A stretch of DNA of 64,000 nucleotides from Gilvimarinus agarilyticus (GCF_000832015.1 NZ_JXCJ01000001.1:1773672-1837671), one strand, 5' to 3'. Shown: positions 34,318 through 43,715, counted from the first letter of the stretch. A program made the numbers and translations. The notes: generated by a model not told the origin, from the sequence alone.

Positions 34318-35259
34318 GTGAAGAGCTGGTGGCAAGTGTGTTTGGCGTGGCTGGGGGTGGAATCCAATACCACCAGTCATCACGAAAAGTGGATCTCGGC
34401 GCTGGGAGGTGGCCTGGGCATTGCGGCTGTGTATGGATTGTCTCACTGGGCGCTTGATGGCGTGGCCGCCGGATTGATGGTGGCCTCGATGGGGGCATCG
34501 GCCGTGCTCTTATTTGCCGTGCCGCACGGCACTTTGTCGCAGCCGTGGCCGGTGATAGGCGGCCATTTAGTGTCGGGGCTGGTAGGGGTGACATGTTATT
34601 TGTGGCTGGGTAATTCGCTGTTAGCGGCAGGGGTGGCCGTGGGTATAGCCATTGGTGCTATGGCCTATTTGCGTTGTATTCATCCACCTGGCGGGGCCAC
34701 AGCGCTGGCGGCCGTGATAGGCGGGCCAGCATTGCACGATCTGGGCTATGGTTATTTGCTTACGCCGGTAGCTCTCAACCTGATCGCCATTGTTACGGTG
34801 GCACTGATGTTTAATAACGTATTTCACTGGCGCCGCTACCCGGTGGCTTTTATGACACCGCGTAAAACTGAACCCAGCCGGCCGCATCTGGCGCTTTCGC
34901 ACGAGGATTTTGCCGCAGCTATGCACTCACTGGATACCTACGTGGATGTGAGCTCTGAAGAGTTAGCTCAGCTGTTTGATCGGGCTTGGGAGCACGCCCG
35001 GGCGGCCGAGCAACAACCGTTAACCCTAACGCGCGGCCACTATTACAGTAACGGCGAGGTAGGGGAGCGCTGGTGTGTGCGGCAGGTGTTTGATTTGGCG
35101 CCCGAAGATACCGGTAATCCCAGAGCGCGACTTATTTACCGGGCGGTGGCGGGCGCACGGGAGGAGCAAACAGGTATGTGCCGGGTGGATGAGTTTTGTC
35201 GATGGGCCAGGTTTCGGGTTGTTAAGCAGGGCGAGCGCTGGGTTAAAGCGAGCGGATAG
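34318..35259 (+). CDS. HPP-family membrane protein
   Basis: A 313-residue protein from GTG 34318 with GGGGAGCGAG upstream. The first 180 residues hold four or five helices and the family signature RCIHPPGGATALAAVIGG (about 120-137). A soluble C-terminal domain follows (about 190-313). HPP proteins are inner-membrane proteins; a plant chloroplast member has been linked to nitrite transport. The bacterial role is open. Many homologues carry CBS domains at the C-terminus, but this one has a different, unrecognised domain. Confidence 0.85.
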   Translation: MKSWWQVCLAWLGVESNTTSHHEKWISALGGGLGIAAVYGLSHWALDGVAAGLMVASMGASAVLLFAVPHGTLSQPWPVIGGHLVSGLVGVTCYLWLGNSLLAAGVAVGIAIGAMAYLRCIHPPGGATALAAVIGGPALHDLGYGYLLTPVALNLIAIVTVALMFNNVFHWRRYPVAFMTPRKTEPSRPHLALSHEDFAAAMHSLDTYVDVSSEELAQLFDRAWEHARAAEQQPLTLTRGHYYSNGEVGERWCVRQVFDLAPEDTGNPRARLIYRAVAGAREEQTGMCRVDEFCRWARFRVVKQGERWVKASG

Positions 35260-35337
35260 CGGCCGGTATTACGACAGTGGTACGAGGTGGGAATGTGATA
35301 AAATGAGCCTTTAGTAAACCTTTCCCCCGGGCTCTCC

Positions 35338-35838
35338 ATGTTTGAAAATCCGCTGGCTCAGTTTTTTGGGCTGCTTAGCTATTGTCTTGGTATTTATTGT
35401 TTTTACCAGCGGGACGATCGCCGCCTTAAGATCATTATGTTTACCATGCAGGCCAATAACTGCATACATTTTGCGCTGTTGGGGGCCAAGACGGCACTGC
35501 TTAGCTCGGTGTTTTCGGTGGTTCGTACCGGTTTGTCGCTGCACACGAAATCGCGCATTGTGGCGTGGCTCTTTATTGTTGTGAGCTTTTGTTGGGGCTT
35601 GTACCTGACGGATGTGTGGCAGGATATGTTGCCGGTTGTTGGTTCGTGCTTAGGGACTTACGCGTTATTTTGTTTGCAGGGCGTGCGTATGCGCCTGATG
35701 TTTTTAGTGGGAGCCTGCTTTTGGCTGGCCAACAACATTTATGTCGGATCGCTCGGCGGCACGTTACTCGAGGCAACCTTGATTACGGTTAATTGCCGCA
35801 CGATGCTTAAATTGCGTCGCACCGACGCCAAGCCGTAA
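35338..35838 (+). CDS. YgjV-family inner-membrane protein
   Basis: A 166-residue protein with five to six short helices. QFFGLLSYCLGIYCFYQRDDRRLK and ANNCIHFALLGAKTALL at the start are characteristic of the YgjV (imp) family of uncharacterised inner-membrane proteins. ATG 35338 lies after GGGCTC with only a weak ribosome-binding site. It follows the HPP gene by 78 bases and ends at a clear terminator. Confidence 0.8.
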   Translation: MFENPLAQFFGLLSYCLGIYCFYQRDDRRLKIIMFTMQANNCIHFALLGAKTALLSSVFSVVRTGLSLHTKSRIVAWLFIVVSFCWGLYLTDVWQDMLPVVGSCLGTYALFCLQGVRMRLMFLVGACFWLANNIYVGSLGGTLLEATLITVNCRTMLKLRRTDAKP

Positions 35839-35856
35839 TCTTTTAACCTGGCAACA

Positions 35857-35884
35857 AAAAAGCCCGGAGAGCATCCGGGCTTTT
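35857..35884. terminator. bidirectional terminator
   Basis: AAAAGCCCGGA-GAGCA-TCCGGGCTTTT lies between the convergent genes at 35338-35838 and 35936-36502. Confidence 0.85.
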
Positions 35885-35935
35885 GGCGCAATTATTAGTT
35901 ATTGTTGGCGCACGTTATTATCGTGTGCGGCAGCC

Positions 35936-36502
35936 TTAGAAGGTCACGACACCGCCGATGGAGTAGAACGTCATATCGGCGTCATCCAGCTCAAAGATCT
36001 CATACTCTGCGCGCACGGCAAATGAGCCCAACTGGATTTTGGCGCCTATGCCATAGGCGGCATCAGTGCCAGAGTCTGATGTGTCAAATTCAAAGTTGGA
36101 GATGTCGCCATCCCAGGTGATAACCCCGGCTTTACCGAACAGGCCTACCGGGCCTAAGTCTACACCCACCAAGCCCGAGGCGGTCCAGCCGGTAACTTCG
36201 GTTTTTTGGTTGCCCAGTGCGTCGTTCAAAAATTGCTCTTGGGTACCAAAGTCCACATAGCCACCTTCTACAGCTAAATCCAGCAGCGGTAAAACACCAA
36301 AGTTGTAGCCGCCAAAAATTTTATAGGCCGTGTCATCGTCTTTAAAGTCAATGTCGTCAAAGTCAGAGAAACTGGCATCGTAATCGATCTCGGCGTTACC
36401 GAGCGAGCCGCCGAGGTAAAGACCGCTTTCGGTACCGGCGTGGCTGAATGCGGTGGCGCTGAGGGCGCCAGTGGCGAGTAGAGTACAGAGTAGTTTTTTC
36501 AT
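35936..36502 (-). CDS. small outer-membrane beta-barrel protein
   Basis: A 188-residue OmpA-N/Opa-type eight-strand barrel with signal peptide MKKLLCTLLATGALSATAFSHA. Strands alternate aromatic and polar residues (LYLGGSLGNAEIDYD, YKIFGGYNFGVLPLLDLAVEGGYVDFG). The chain ends in FYSIGGVVTF with a terminal Phe, the usual Bam signal. GAGG before the ATG gives a good start. It probably sits in the outer membrane; its function (adhesion, stress or structural) cannot be told. Confidence 0.8.
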   Translation of the reverse strand: MKKLLCTLLATGALSATAFSHAGTESGLYLGGSLGNAEIDYDASFSDFDDIDFKDDDTAYKIFGGYNFGVLPLLDLAVEGGYVDFGTQEQFLNDALGNQKTEVTGWTASGLVGVDLGPVGLFGKAGVITWDGDISNFEFDTSDSGTDAAYGIGAKIQLGSFAVRAEYEIFELDDADMTFYSIGGVVTF

Positions 36503-36711
36503 GCGTTAGCCTCCTATGCTAATAATCGTACGCCGAGAAACAATAGCCCGATTTACGAATGGTGTCTATCGAGCAGCCGGCAAAAAGTGATCGGGTATTC
36601 AAGAATTTAGCTCGCGTTTGCGTAATTTAAAACGTATAAAAATTCATGCGCCACTCACCCAAACTAACTGGGTAATAGTATTAGGCAAAATGTGATAACC
36701 AGATAAAAAAA

Positions 36712-36804
36712 GGGGCCGCAATGCGGCCCAAGGGGGGAGGGTGATGTAAGCCACGGACGTGGCTCTCATCGAAGGGAATAAAAAGGGGCCTATTGGCGGC
36801 CCAA
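36712..36804 (-). terminator. two tandem intrinsic terminators
   Basis: Minus strand GGGCCGCC-AATA-GGCCCCTTTTT (36781-36804) and GGGCCGCATTGCGGCCCCTTTTTTT (36712-36736) both have stems and T-runs. The first ends the microprotein unit, the second backs it up. The rest of 36503-37055 shows no gene. Confidence 0.7.
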
Positions 36805-36870
36805 CGAGGGTTCGGTGAAACGGTCACGACCGGAGCGGGTGCTGTTTAGTCGTTGTTGCTTGACGTTCAT
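36790..36870 (-). CDS. candidate 26-residue microprotein
   Basis: On the minus strand AGGAG lies six bases before ATG 36870, which opens a 26-codon frame (starts MNVKQQRLNSTRSGRDRF, ends SLGRQ). The stop sits inside a GC-rich hairpin (GGGCC...GGCCC) followed by a T-run, so a compact transcription unit with its own terminator is present. The peptide is basic and polar with no membrane segment. I do not recognise it. The ribosome-binding site and terminator are the only evidence; a leader peptide or the 5' part of a small RNA are alternatives. Confidence 0.45.
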   Translation of the reverse strand: MNVKQQRLNSTRSGRDRFTEPSLGRQ

Positions 36871-36912
36871 GCTGTGCTCCTGTCGTTGCCTTCGTTTACT
36901 GTTACTTAGACT

Positions 36913-36931
36913 ATAGCGGGATGCGTGCCAG
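36913..36931 (-). promoter_or_regulatory. candidate sigma-54 or sigma-70 promoter of the microprotein
   Basis: Minus strand CTGGCACGCATCCCGCTATAG keeps the sigma-54 GG-N10-GC geometry with a perfect -24 box (CTGGCACG) and two mismatches at -12. The same stretch also contains TATAGT, a sigma-70-like -10 without a good -35. It lies about 45 bases upstream of the microprotein ATG. Confidence 0.4.
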
Positions 36932-37055
36932 AATTTAAAAATATAATAGATTCAATAGGTTAGGTGTTTTTTGTGTTTCTGGGGCGAAAAAACCAGAAGC
37001 GAATAAGCGGTTCCAGTGTAGTTTTGGCAACAAGCGCTTGTAACTCTTACAGGCG

Positions 37056-37083
37056 TATAAAAAAACGGGCCCAGTGGGCCCGA
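37056..37083 (-). terminator. terminator of the pectin cluster
   Basis: Minus strand CGGGCCCACTGGGCCCG followed by TTTTTTTA, 54 bases after the pectate lyase stop. Confidence 0.85.
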
Positions 37084-37136
37084 AAGAAGGATCAGCTATA
37101 AAAGCTGTTGCCTAGAGGAGAAGCTTGTTGTGCAAC

Positions 37137-38291
37137 TTAAGGTGTCGGCAGGCACTCGCTGATTTTGCCACTGCCAGCATAAGTGGTGACGTGAGACTTC
37201 GTATCGGCACCCGCCATGGCGGTGTAACTGTACTCAGGGGTATAACTAACGGTGGAGGTCAGGTCGGTGCCTGGGCCGGCAATTAAATCGCCATCGGCCG
37301 GATTGCTCCAGCTAATATTGTCGTAAACATTATCCGCTAAATCCCAAAACCCGACTTCTTCCGAGTAAAAGCTCACTATGGGGTTTTGTACGTTTTCAAA
37401 GACAGTACCCTCTACCCGGATATTGGCGCCCATACGCGAGTTAACGGCGGTGGACGATACGTCTTTGTAGTAGTTGTTTAAAATGTGCCCCTCGCCAAAG
37501 CGGAACAGCGGCATACGTGAGCTGGCGTTCTCCCAGAAGTTGGCGTAGAAAGTGATGCGGCGATGGCTGCTGTCGTCATCGCTGCTGCCCCACAGAGACG
37601 TCTTCCAGCTGTCGTGTAGGTAGTTGTACGAGATGGTGACATTGTCCACATCGCGCTTACCGCTCACTAACTCGTCGTAATAATCTTTGTCGCTATCGAG
37701 TGTGTTGTAGATCTCGTTGTGATCGATCCAGATATTGCTGGCCGGGCCTTCGAGGCTAATGCCGTCTTTCTCGCCGATGTCGACATAGCGAATGGTGAGG
37801 TTGCGGATAATAACGTTGTCCGCTTTGTTTACTTTAATACCAATACCATCGAGCATGGCGCTATCGCCCACACCAATGATGGATACGTCGGATATGTCTT
37901 TGATATCAAATTTATCGACGTTGGAATTATCCGGGGTAATGGTGCCGTCGACAAAAATGGTTAATGGGTTGCTGCCCTTACCCGACAACGCCGCGCTAAG
38001 CTCTGTACCGGTGGTGACGGTGACGGTCTCACCGCCGGCGCCGCCGGTGGTGCCATCGCCTAAGCTGGCAAAGCCCACAACGGTGTTCATGGCATCACAG
38101 TGGTTGGCCACTGAACTACTGGAGGAACTCTCGGTGGATGAGCTCTCGCTAGAGGCACTCGAGCTGGCTTCGCTGCTCGATGACGAACTCTCGGGGTAGG
38201 TAGGATCACTGCCAGTCGGGCCGCTGGAGCCGCCACAGGCGCTCAGGGTGGCGGTGAGCACCAAAATACTAGAAAAAGTGACTGTTTTCAT
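37137..38291 (-). CDS. pectate lyase, family PL1, lipoprotein
   Basis: A 384-residue lipoprotein: lipobox LSACGG (Cys about 19), then a polyserine linker (about 34-62), then a single PL1 parallel-beta-helix domain (about 65-384). Signature segments are IWIDHNEIYN (calcium-binding Asp), SWKTSLWGSSDDD, and ASSRMPLFRFGEGH with the catalytic Arg. It cleaves polygalacturonate by beta-elimination at the outer surface. It is the last gene of TonB receptor - lipoprotein - lyase, all minus strand with gaps of 73 and 86 bases, and ends at a terminator. The product should be unsaturated oligogalacturonides for the neighbouring receptor. Confidence 0.93.
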   Translation of the reverse strand: MKTVTFSSILVLTATLSACGGSSGPTGSDPTYPESSSSSSEASSSASSESSSTESSSSSSVANHCDAMNTVVGFASLGDGTTGGAGGETVTVTTGTELSAALSGKGSNPLTIFVDGTITPDNSNVDKFDIKDISDVSIIGVGDSAMLDGIGIKVNKADNVIIRNLTIRYVDIGEKDGISLEGPASNIWIDHNEIYNTLDSDKDYYDELVSGKRDVDNVTISYNYLHDSWKTSLWGSSDDDSSHRRITFYANFWENASSRMPLFRFGEGHILNNYYKDVSSTAVNSRMGANIRVEGTVFENVQNPIVSFYSEEVGFWDLADNVYDNISWSNPADGDLIAGPGTDLTSTVSYTPEYSYTAMAGADTKSHVTTYAGSGKISECLPTP

Positions 38292-38377
38292 GGAATGTCT
38301 CTCTGCATTACTTCATTGCGTCGTTTGCCGTTTTGTCGCTAAAAAGTCGCGGCGGTGTTAGCCACCGCGACTGTCAC

Positions 38378-40543
38378 TTACGGGGCCAGCGGGTCGATAC
38401 TGATGTTGTCGAATTCAACGGTGATGTTGTTTTCGCCCGGTGCCGCGTAAAGGCCTACATACCAGGTGTCACTGTCAGGTGTGGCGGCAAAATCGCTGGT
38501 GCTGTTGGCCTGTACAAAGTCGATACCGTCTTTCGAGTAGTAGCGCTTAACCCGTTTGTCATCGCCATCGTCATAGATCTCGATGCGCACGTAATCACCC
38601 ACTTCTAACTCGGGGATATCCGAGCGCGAGCGGCTGCCGCTAGGTTTCATCTGCGCGCGTGAACCAATCAGCGCCGCCGGGTCACCATCGACATAAAAGC
38701 CGGCATCGGCCCAGCCGGGTAGCTCGGCAAAATCGGCGACCGGATCCATATTTTCAGTGGCCATAATGCCAAAGCGGTAAGCGTTACCCGTGGCAATGTC
38801 GGCGCCGCTTACCGAGCTGATTTGCGCGGTAAACATAAAATCGCTCAACTCAATTTTTTGGCTGGCAAAAAAGAAGTTATGGTTGGACGAAGACATATTG
38901 CCGCCCGTCGCATTTAGGGTGACCGAGAACGCGGTGTTTTCGGTAACTTCACCGGCAGGGGCAATATCCGATTCGCCGGCCAGGTTTAACGTGCTGGGCA
39001 CCCACTCGGCATCAGCGCCAGGGGCGCCATCGGTGTATTCGATTTTAATGTTTTCGAGGGTGATGTTACCCACCCGGCTGTCGGCGCGCAGCTGCAAGAA
39101 CGAGTTAGCCGTACCAAACTCTGGCTCTAGCACTAACTCATAAGGCAGCGAGTCGATGTCGTCGGGGGTGAGCTCGATAAACTTCGAATCGCCACCGTGA
39201 ACCGAGTTACCGGAGCTGGTGGTGTTGTTATCGATGTAGATCTGAAATTTACCCGGGTCGGCGGCATCGACACTGCTGAAGTCGGTGATCATCATGCTGA
39301 CGCGGTAGGGCGCGGTTAAATCGATATCACCCGATGGGTTAGTGGCCTCGGCACTTGGCACGCCGGTGTCGCCAATGGTGAAGCGCGCGTTGTTCATGCT
39401 GAGGGCATTGTTCTCGATTGTGATGCGACTGCTACCGCTGGTGACTTTATAAAACGGATCGGCACGGTTGGTCGAAATCGACACGAAGTCGGCGCCGTCG
39501 GCTTCGCCAAACAGTGTGTCGGCATCGCTTGATAAATCCACGGTTAGTGGCAAGCCGCCAAACGGCGTGCCTTCCACTTCGGGCTCGGGGGCGTTGTTGT
39601 CATCGCCACCGGTGGCGGGGTTAACAAGCTTGTAGTTGGAATCTTTACCGGCACAGTCGGGTTGTGGATTGTTGCCCACATCGCTTTGGTGCTCAATTAA
39701 CAGATCGTCAAACACTGTCCAGCCGCCGCTGGATACACGCATGGCGATAAATGAGTTTTCGGTACCCACGCGCTCGGGCTTAGAGGCAACCAAGGCACCG
39801 CCGGGTGAGAGGGTGGTATCGCCTGGGATATTGATCTCGACTCGCTCGCCCGGCACCAGCGTGTTTACGGGCTGGTTAAAAATACGTGAGCCGACATTGC
39901 CGCCACCGTGAATAGAGCTGGCTTCACTGGTGGTGTTGTTGTCGACATAAATTTGAAAATCGCTGGAGCTGGCCGCGTCGGGTACCGCGACTACACAGAA
40001 TGATATTTTATAATCCTGACTTAAATCCAGCTCGCCCCAGCTTAGGCCTTCGTCGATACCATCGCCTGGGGTAGAGTCTTTGCGTGGATCGGCGACATCA
40101 CCTGCGAGCGACGATACCGTTTGAGCGATGGTAAAGCGCGCGTCACCTAAACGAATTTTTTGATCCGGGTCGGCGGTAATCCAGTTGCCGCCATCGGCAT
40201 CAACTGTGCCGTCTTCCATAAAAACGCCGGCCATTGAGTAGTAAAAACCATCTTCACCGTCTTCGGCGTCGGTTGCCAGCGCTTTATAGGCAGAGGTAAA
40301 GAACCCGGCGGTATCACTCGCGCCAAAATCTTCCATCAAGGGGAGATCGGTATTACTGATTTCGGGCAGGTCGCCGCCGCCGTCGCCACCACCGTCTCCG
40401 CCGCCGGAATCGGGATTTTCGATGTTGATGATAATATCAGGGGCGCTGGAGTCGGGTTCGCTGCCGCAACCGGTCAGTACGCCGCCGGCGATAATCAGTG
40501 AGCTTAGAAGCGTTAGCTTAGTATTGATAAGCTTAGTGTTCAT
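38378..40543 (-). CDS. large lipoprotein with tandem sugar-binding-like repeats
   Basis: A 721-residue lipoprotein (lipobox LTGCGSE) with a Gly/Asp-rich linker at about 45-60. Two homologous domains follow, recognisable from SDFQIYVDNNTTSEASSIHGG (about 199-218) and GKFQIYIDNNTTSSGNSVHGG (about 440-460), each with a companion strand motif for edge strands (ENSFIAMRVSSGG / ANSFLQLRADSR). The C-terminal third (about 530-721) is a different beta-sandwich (EVGDYVRIEIYDDGDDKRVKRYYSKDGIDF), like DUF1349/concanavalin domains. There are no catalytic residues I can name. Its position between a TonB receptor and a pectate lyase suggests surface capture of pectin fragments. The function is inferred from context. 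Confidence 0.75.
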   Translation of the reverse strand: MNTKLINTKLTLLSSLIIAGGVLTGCGSEPDSSAPDIIINIENPDSGGGDGGGDGGGDLPEISNTDLPLMEDFGASDTAGFFTSAYKALATDAEDGEDGFYYSMAGVFMEDGTVDADGGNWITADPDQKIRLGDARFTIAQTVSSLAGDVADPRKDSTPGDGIDEGLSWGELDLSQDYKISFCVVAVPDAASSSDFQIYVDNNTTSEASSIHGGGNVGSRIFNQPVNTLVPGERVEINIPGDTTLSPGGALVASKPERVGTENSFIAMRVSSGGWTVFDDLLIEHQSDVGNNPQPDCAGKDSNYKLVNPATGGDDNNAPEPEVEGTPFGGLPLTVDLSSDADTLFGEADGADFVSISTNRADPFYKVTSGSSRITIENNALSMNNARFTIGDTGVPSAEATNPSGDIDLTAPYRVSMMITDFSSVDAADPGKFQIYIDNNTTSSGNSVHGGDSKFIELTPDDIDSLPYELVLEPEFGTANSFLQLRADSRVGNITLENIKIEYTDGAPGADAEWVPSTLNLAGESDIAPAGEVTENTAFSVTLNATGGNMSSSNHNFFFASQKIELSDFMFTAQISSVSGADIATGNAYRFGIMATENMDPVADFAELPGWADAGFYVDGDPAALIGSRAQMKPSGSRSRSDIPELEVGDYVRIEIYDDGDDKRVKRYYSKDGIDFVQANSTSDFAATPDSDTWYVGLYAAPGENNITVEFDNISIDPLAP

Positions 40544-40616
40544 AGTTAGATACCTTCGTTATTGTAGATTCTTTGGTGGGCGCCATTGCTGGCGCCGTGA
40601 CTATTGATGTAATGAT

Positions 40617-43589
40617 TTACATAAAGCGGTAGTTCACGCCCACTTGGAACGAGGTGCCAAAGTCCTCTGATTCAAACATCATGTTGCCGCGCGAGTACTC
40701 GTTGCCCTCAAAATATTTAAAGCTCTTGTCTTCGGTTAAGTTGATGGCGTCAAAGTAGAACTGAATATCGTCGTTAAACTGATAGGTTGCCTTGGCGTCG
40801 AGACTAAAGGTGTCGTCGTCGTAAATGTCAGCCCAGGTGGCACAGTTTTGCGGTAGGCCAAGGGCGGCATCGGCGTCGATATCCGCCTGCGAGCACGAGC
40901 CGATACGCTCGAGCACTTTACTGCGGTAGTTACTGATTAAGCGCAGCGAGACAAAGTCGTTCTCCCAGCCGAGAGTAAAGTTGACCGTGGTGTCGGCTTG
41001 ATCGGGCAGCTGGATCTCATCGGCGCGGATGGTGTCGCCGACGTTGGCGGTACTGTCGATTAAGGTCATGTTGCTTTGCACAAACAGGCCCGACTCAAAG
41101 TATTGCGAGTAAGACAGCTCGACCCCGTAAACGGTGGCCTCGTCACCGTTGGTGGTTAAGTTTACATCGTTGTAAACCTGCCCCGGCGGGAAGTAAAACT
41201 CGGTAACCTGATCGACCGGAATTTGTACCGGCATGTCTTCAAACGAGCTGGCTACACCGCTGACATCGACAATGAAGTCGGAGATGTCTTTGTAAAAGAA
41301 CGCCGCTTGCAGGTATAAATCATCGCTGGCGTACCAGGTGATCGAGGTGTCGAAGTTAACCGACTTCATGGCGGTTAGGGTTGGGTTGCCCAGATTAATA
41401 ACGTTATCGGGGCTGACGTAAAAGTTCTTGGATTCAGCCGATAAATCGTCCAGTGACTGCGCGCCAATATCAGTGGGGCTGTCGCTACATTCGCCGTAGT
41501 TGGCGCTGCCTTCGATATCGTTACACACTTCGATGCGGCCAGAGAAGTCGGCAAAGGCGCGGGCCTCATTAAACGATGGCCGGGTAAAGCTGGTCCACAG
41601 TGCCGCCCGTACTAAGATGTCCTCGCGGGGCTCGTAGCGGTAGTGCAGGCTTGGAAAGAAGTCGTCATAGGCACTGTCGGCGCCCTCCATGGGGACGGCG
41701 ATATCCAGTACTGCGGCTTCATTGGCCACCTCAAAGCGGTCGTTGCGAATCGACAGGTTACCGGTCGAGGTAAAGTCGGTTTTTTCCCAGCGCACACCGG
41801 CGATTAAGGTGGAGTTTTCGCTTAATTGAAACTCACCCATAAAGTAGGCTGCGGCGGTGTCTTCGGTCAGCGTGTAGTCGTCTTTTACGCTGTCCTGCCC
41901 CGAGCGCAGCGGATCGGTGTACTTGGCAATGGGGGTGGTAATGTCGAGCAGGCGCTCGGCTTCATCGTAAGTAATAAAGTCCTGTTGAATGTCCGGGTGT
42001 GCGGGCGAGAAAGTGGCAAAGTCACCCAGGCGCGCACCGGCTAATTGCAAACACTCAGCATCGCCGTCACAGCCATTGGTGTAGTCGCCGGGTATCACAC
42101 TCCAGCGGTCTTTGTTGCGGTAGCGGTCGCGCTGCTTAACAGTAAAGCCGGTTTTAACGTAATTAATAAAGTCGCTATCGGCGAAGTCTTTTTGCAGGTT
42201 AAGGCTGACCTGATCAATGGTGTCTTCGCGAAAGCTGTCTTCAATAAAGATGTTGTCGTAGAGCAAGTTGGTTTGCCGGCGCTCGCCCTCTTGGTAACCG
42301 TTTAGGCCACCGTAACCGCCCGATTGTGGCAGGCTGCTTGAGCCGCTGAGTGCTTCGAGCACATCGGGGGATACCACCTGGCCCTGAATGTAGCCCGGCC
42401 CGGCGACCCCCAGCATGGGTAAGTCGCGGGTGCGAAACTGCACCCGGCGGCCGTCTGGCTTGGTCCACTCGCCTATCGAGTGGGCAAAGTCGTAATCCAA
42501 CGTCCAGTCGTTGGCAAAGCGATTTTCACCGCCAATGGAGAAAGCGGTGGTCTCTGAGGTGCCATCCTGAATAAAAAATTGTTGCTGCAGATCGGTATCC
42601 ACTAAACCAAATAGGCCACTGTCGTTATCGATATACACGATATCGCCCGAGCCCGCCTGACCAAAGCGGTAGTATTCGCGCATGGCCATGTCCAGGTCGT
42701 CGTACTTGGTGTAGCTGGCTTTTGCGTAATACTCGGCGTTTTCGGTAGGGCGCCAGCCTAGATCGAGCGAGCCCGAGGTGCGGGTGCGCTCGGCATCCTC
42801 CTGGCGCGCTTCGTAGCGAAACGGAATCAACATCGGGTCGCCGACGTATTCTTCGGGTAGGGTTGAGACATCCGGGGTTATGTAGCGTGGCAGCGAATCT
42901 GAGTGGTGCTGCACTTGGTACACAACGCTGGAGCGATCTTCGTACGAGGCGGAGTAGCCCACGCCAATGGTGTCATCGGCAAATAAATGTGTACCGTTGA
43001 TGGCGACCTTGGGGTTAAATTCTTCTTTGTAAGATTGGTAGTTGCCCTGCGCTTTAATTTTAACGCTGTCGCCTTTGCGGTCGAACGCCGATACCGTGTT
43101 GACGTTGACGGTGCCGCCAATGGAGTTGAGGTCCATGTCCGGGGTTAGGGCTTTAATGACTTCAATTGAGCCGAGCATGTCGGCGGGCAGGGCATCCAGA
43201 GCAAAGGCCCGGCTGTCTTCCCCGGCCGAGGCCAGCTCATTACCGTTCATGCTAACGGTGACAAAGCCGGGCCCAAGACCACGCACGGTAACGAACTTAC
43301 CTTCACCTTCAGATTTTTGCAGGGTAATACCGGGCAAACGTTGCAGTGATTCGGCGACATTCTGATCGGCAAAGTTACCGACATCATCGGTGGCGATAAT
43401 CGAGCTAAAGGCGTCTTTATCGCGCTCGCGCTCGCGGGCATTCAGTTCGGCCTGACGAACACCTTGAACGACGATTTCTTCCATGGCGGCACTGTCGAGG
43501 GCCTCTTCTGGCTGTGCAGTCTCCTGCGCCTGAAGTTGGCCGGCGGATGCCACGGCAATCAACGCTGAGAGAAGTCGGTACTTCGGCAT
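40617..43589 (-). CDS. TonB-dependent receptor, carbohydrate type
   Basis: A 990-residue outer-membrane receptor from ATG 43589 (GGAG upstream; the 17-residue longer frame is rejected). The signal peptide ends at LQA. A TonB-box-like stretch (MEEIVVQGVR) follows, then the plug (about 60-190) with DDVGNFADQNVAESLQRLPGI and VTVRGLGPGFVTVSMNGN, typical of the Xanthomonas/Caulobacter-type carbohydrate receptors (TIGR01782 group). A 22-strand-type barrel ends in VGVNYRFM. It should import oligosaccharides with TonB energy. Genomic neighbours (pectate lyase) point to pectin oligomers. Three TGGTnnnACC(A)-type palindromes precede it. Confidence 0.92.
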   Translation of the reverse strand: MPKYRLLSALIAVASAGQLQAQETAQPEEALDSAAMEEIVVQGVRQAELNARERERDKDAFSSIIATDDVGNFADQNVAESLQRLPGITLQKSEGEGKFVTVRGLGPGFVTVSMNGNELASAGEDSRAFALDALPADMLGSIEVIKALTPDMDLNSIGGTVNVNTVSAFDRKGDSVKIKAQGNYQSYKEEFNPKVAINGTHLFADDTIGVGYSASYEDRSSVVYQVQHHSDSLPRYITPDVSTLPEEYVGDPMLIPFRYEARQEDAERTRTSGSLDLGWRPTENAEYYAKASYTKYDDLDMAMREYYRFGQAGSGDIVYIDNDSGLFGLVDTDLQQQFFIQDGTSETTAFSIGGENRFANDWTLDYDFAHSIGEWTKPDGRRVQFRTRDLPMLGVAGPGYIQGQVVSPDVLEALSGSSSLPQSGGYGGLNGYQEGERRQTNLLYDNIFIEDSFREDTIDQVSLNLQKDFADSDFINYVKTGFTVKQRDRYRNKDRWSVIPGDYTNGCDGDAECLQLAGARLGDFATFSPAHPDIQQDFITYDEAERLLDITTPIAKYTDPLRSGQDSVKDDYTLTEDTAAAYFMGEFQLSENSTLIAGVRWEKTDFTSTGNLSIRNDRFEVANEAAVLDIAVPMEGADSAYDDFFPSLHYRYEPREDILVRAALWTSFTRPSFNEARAFADFSGRIEVCNDIEGSANYGECSDSPTDIGAQSLDDLSAESKNFYVSPDNVINLGNPTLTAMKSVNFDTSITWYASDDLYLQAAFFYKDISDFIVDVSGVASSFEDMPVQIPVDQVTEFYFPPGQVYNDVNLTTNGDEATVYGVELSYSQYFESGLFVQSNMTLIDSTANVGDTIRADEIQLPDQADTTVNFTLGWENDFVSLRLISNYRSKVLERIGSCSQADIDADAALGLPQNCATWADIYDDDTFSLDAKATYQFNDDIQFYFDAINLTEDKSFKYFEGNEYSRGNMMFESEDFGTSFQVGVNYRFM

Positions 43590-43627
43590 GAGGGTACTCC
43601 GTTTTTTATAGATTATTAGAAATTTGT

Positions 43628-43640
43628 TTGGTATTACCAA
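43628..43640 (-). promoter_or_regulatory. palindromic operator 1 (TGGTnnnACCA)
   Basis: TTGGTATTACCAA, a perfect palindrome about 40 bases before the TonB receptor start. It has the shape bound by FadR/UxuR-type GntR regulators. The regulator gene is not in the window. Confidence 0.6.
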
Positions 43641-43683
43641 TTTATACCCGATAGTTGCACATTAAGCGCAACTTTTCAATATT

Positions 43684-43715
43684 TGGTTTTACCATTAAAG
43701 CATTTGGTCATACCT
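43684..43715 (-). promoter_or_regulatory. operators 2 and 3
   Basis: TGGTTTTACCA (43684-43694) and TGGTCATACCT (43705-43715) are two more copies of the same motif, 21 bases apart, about two helical turns. Confidence 0.5.
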
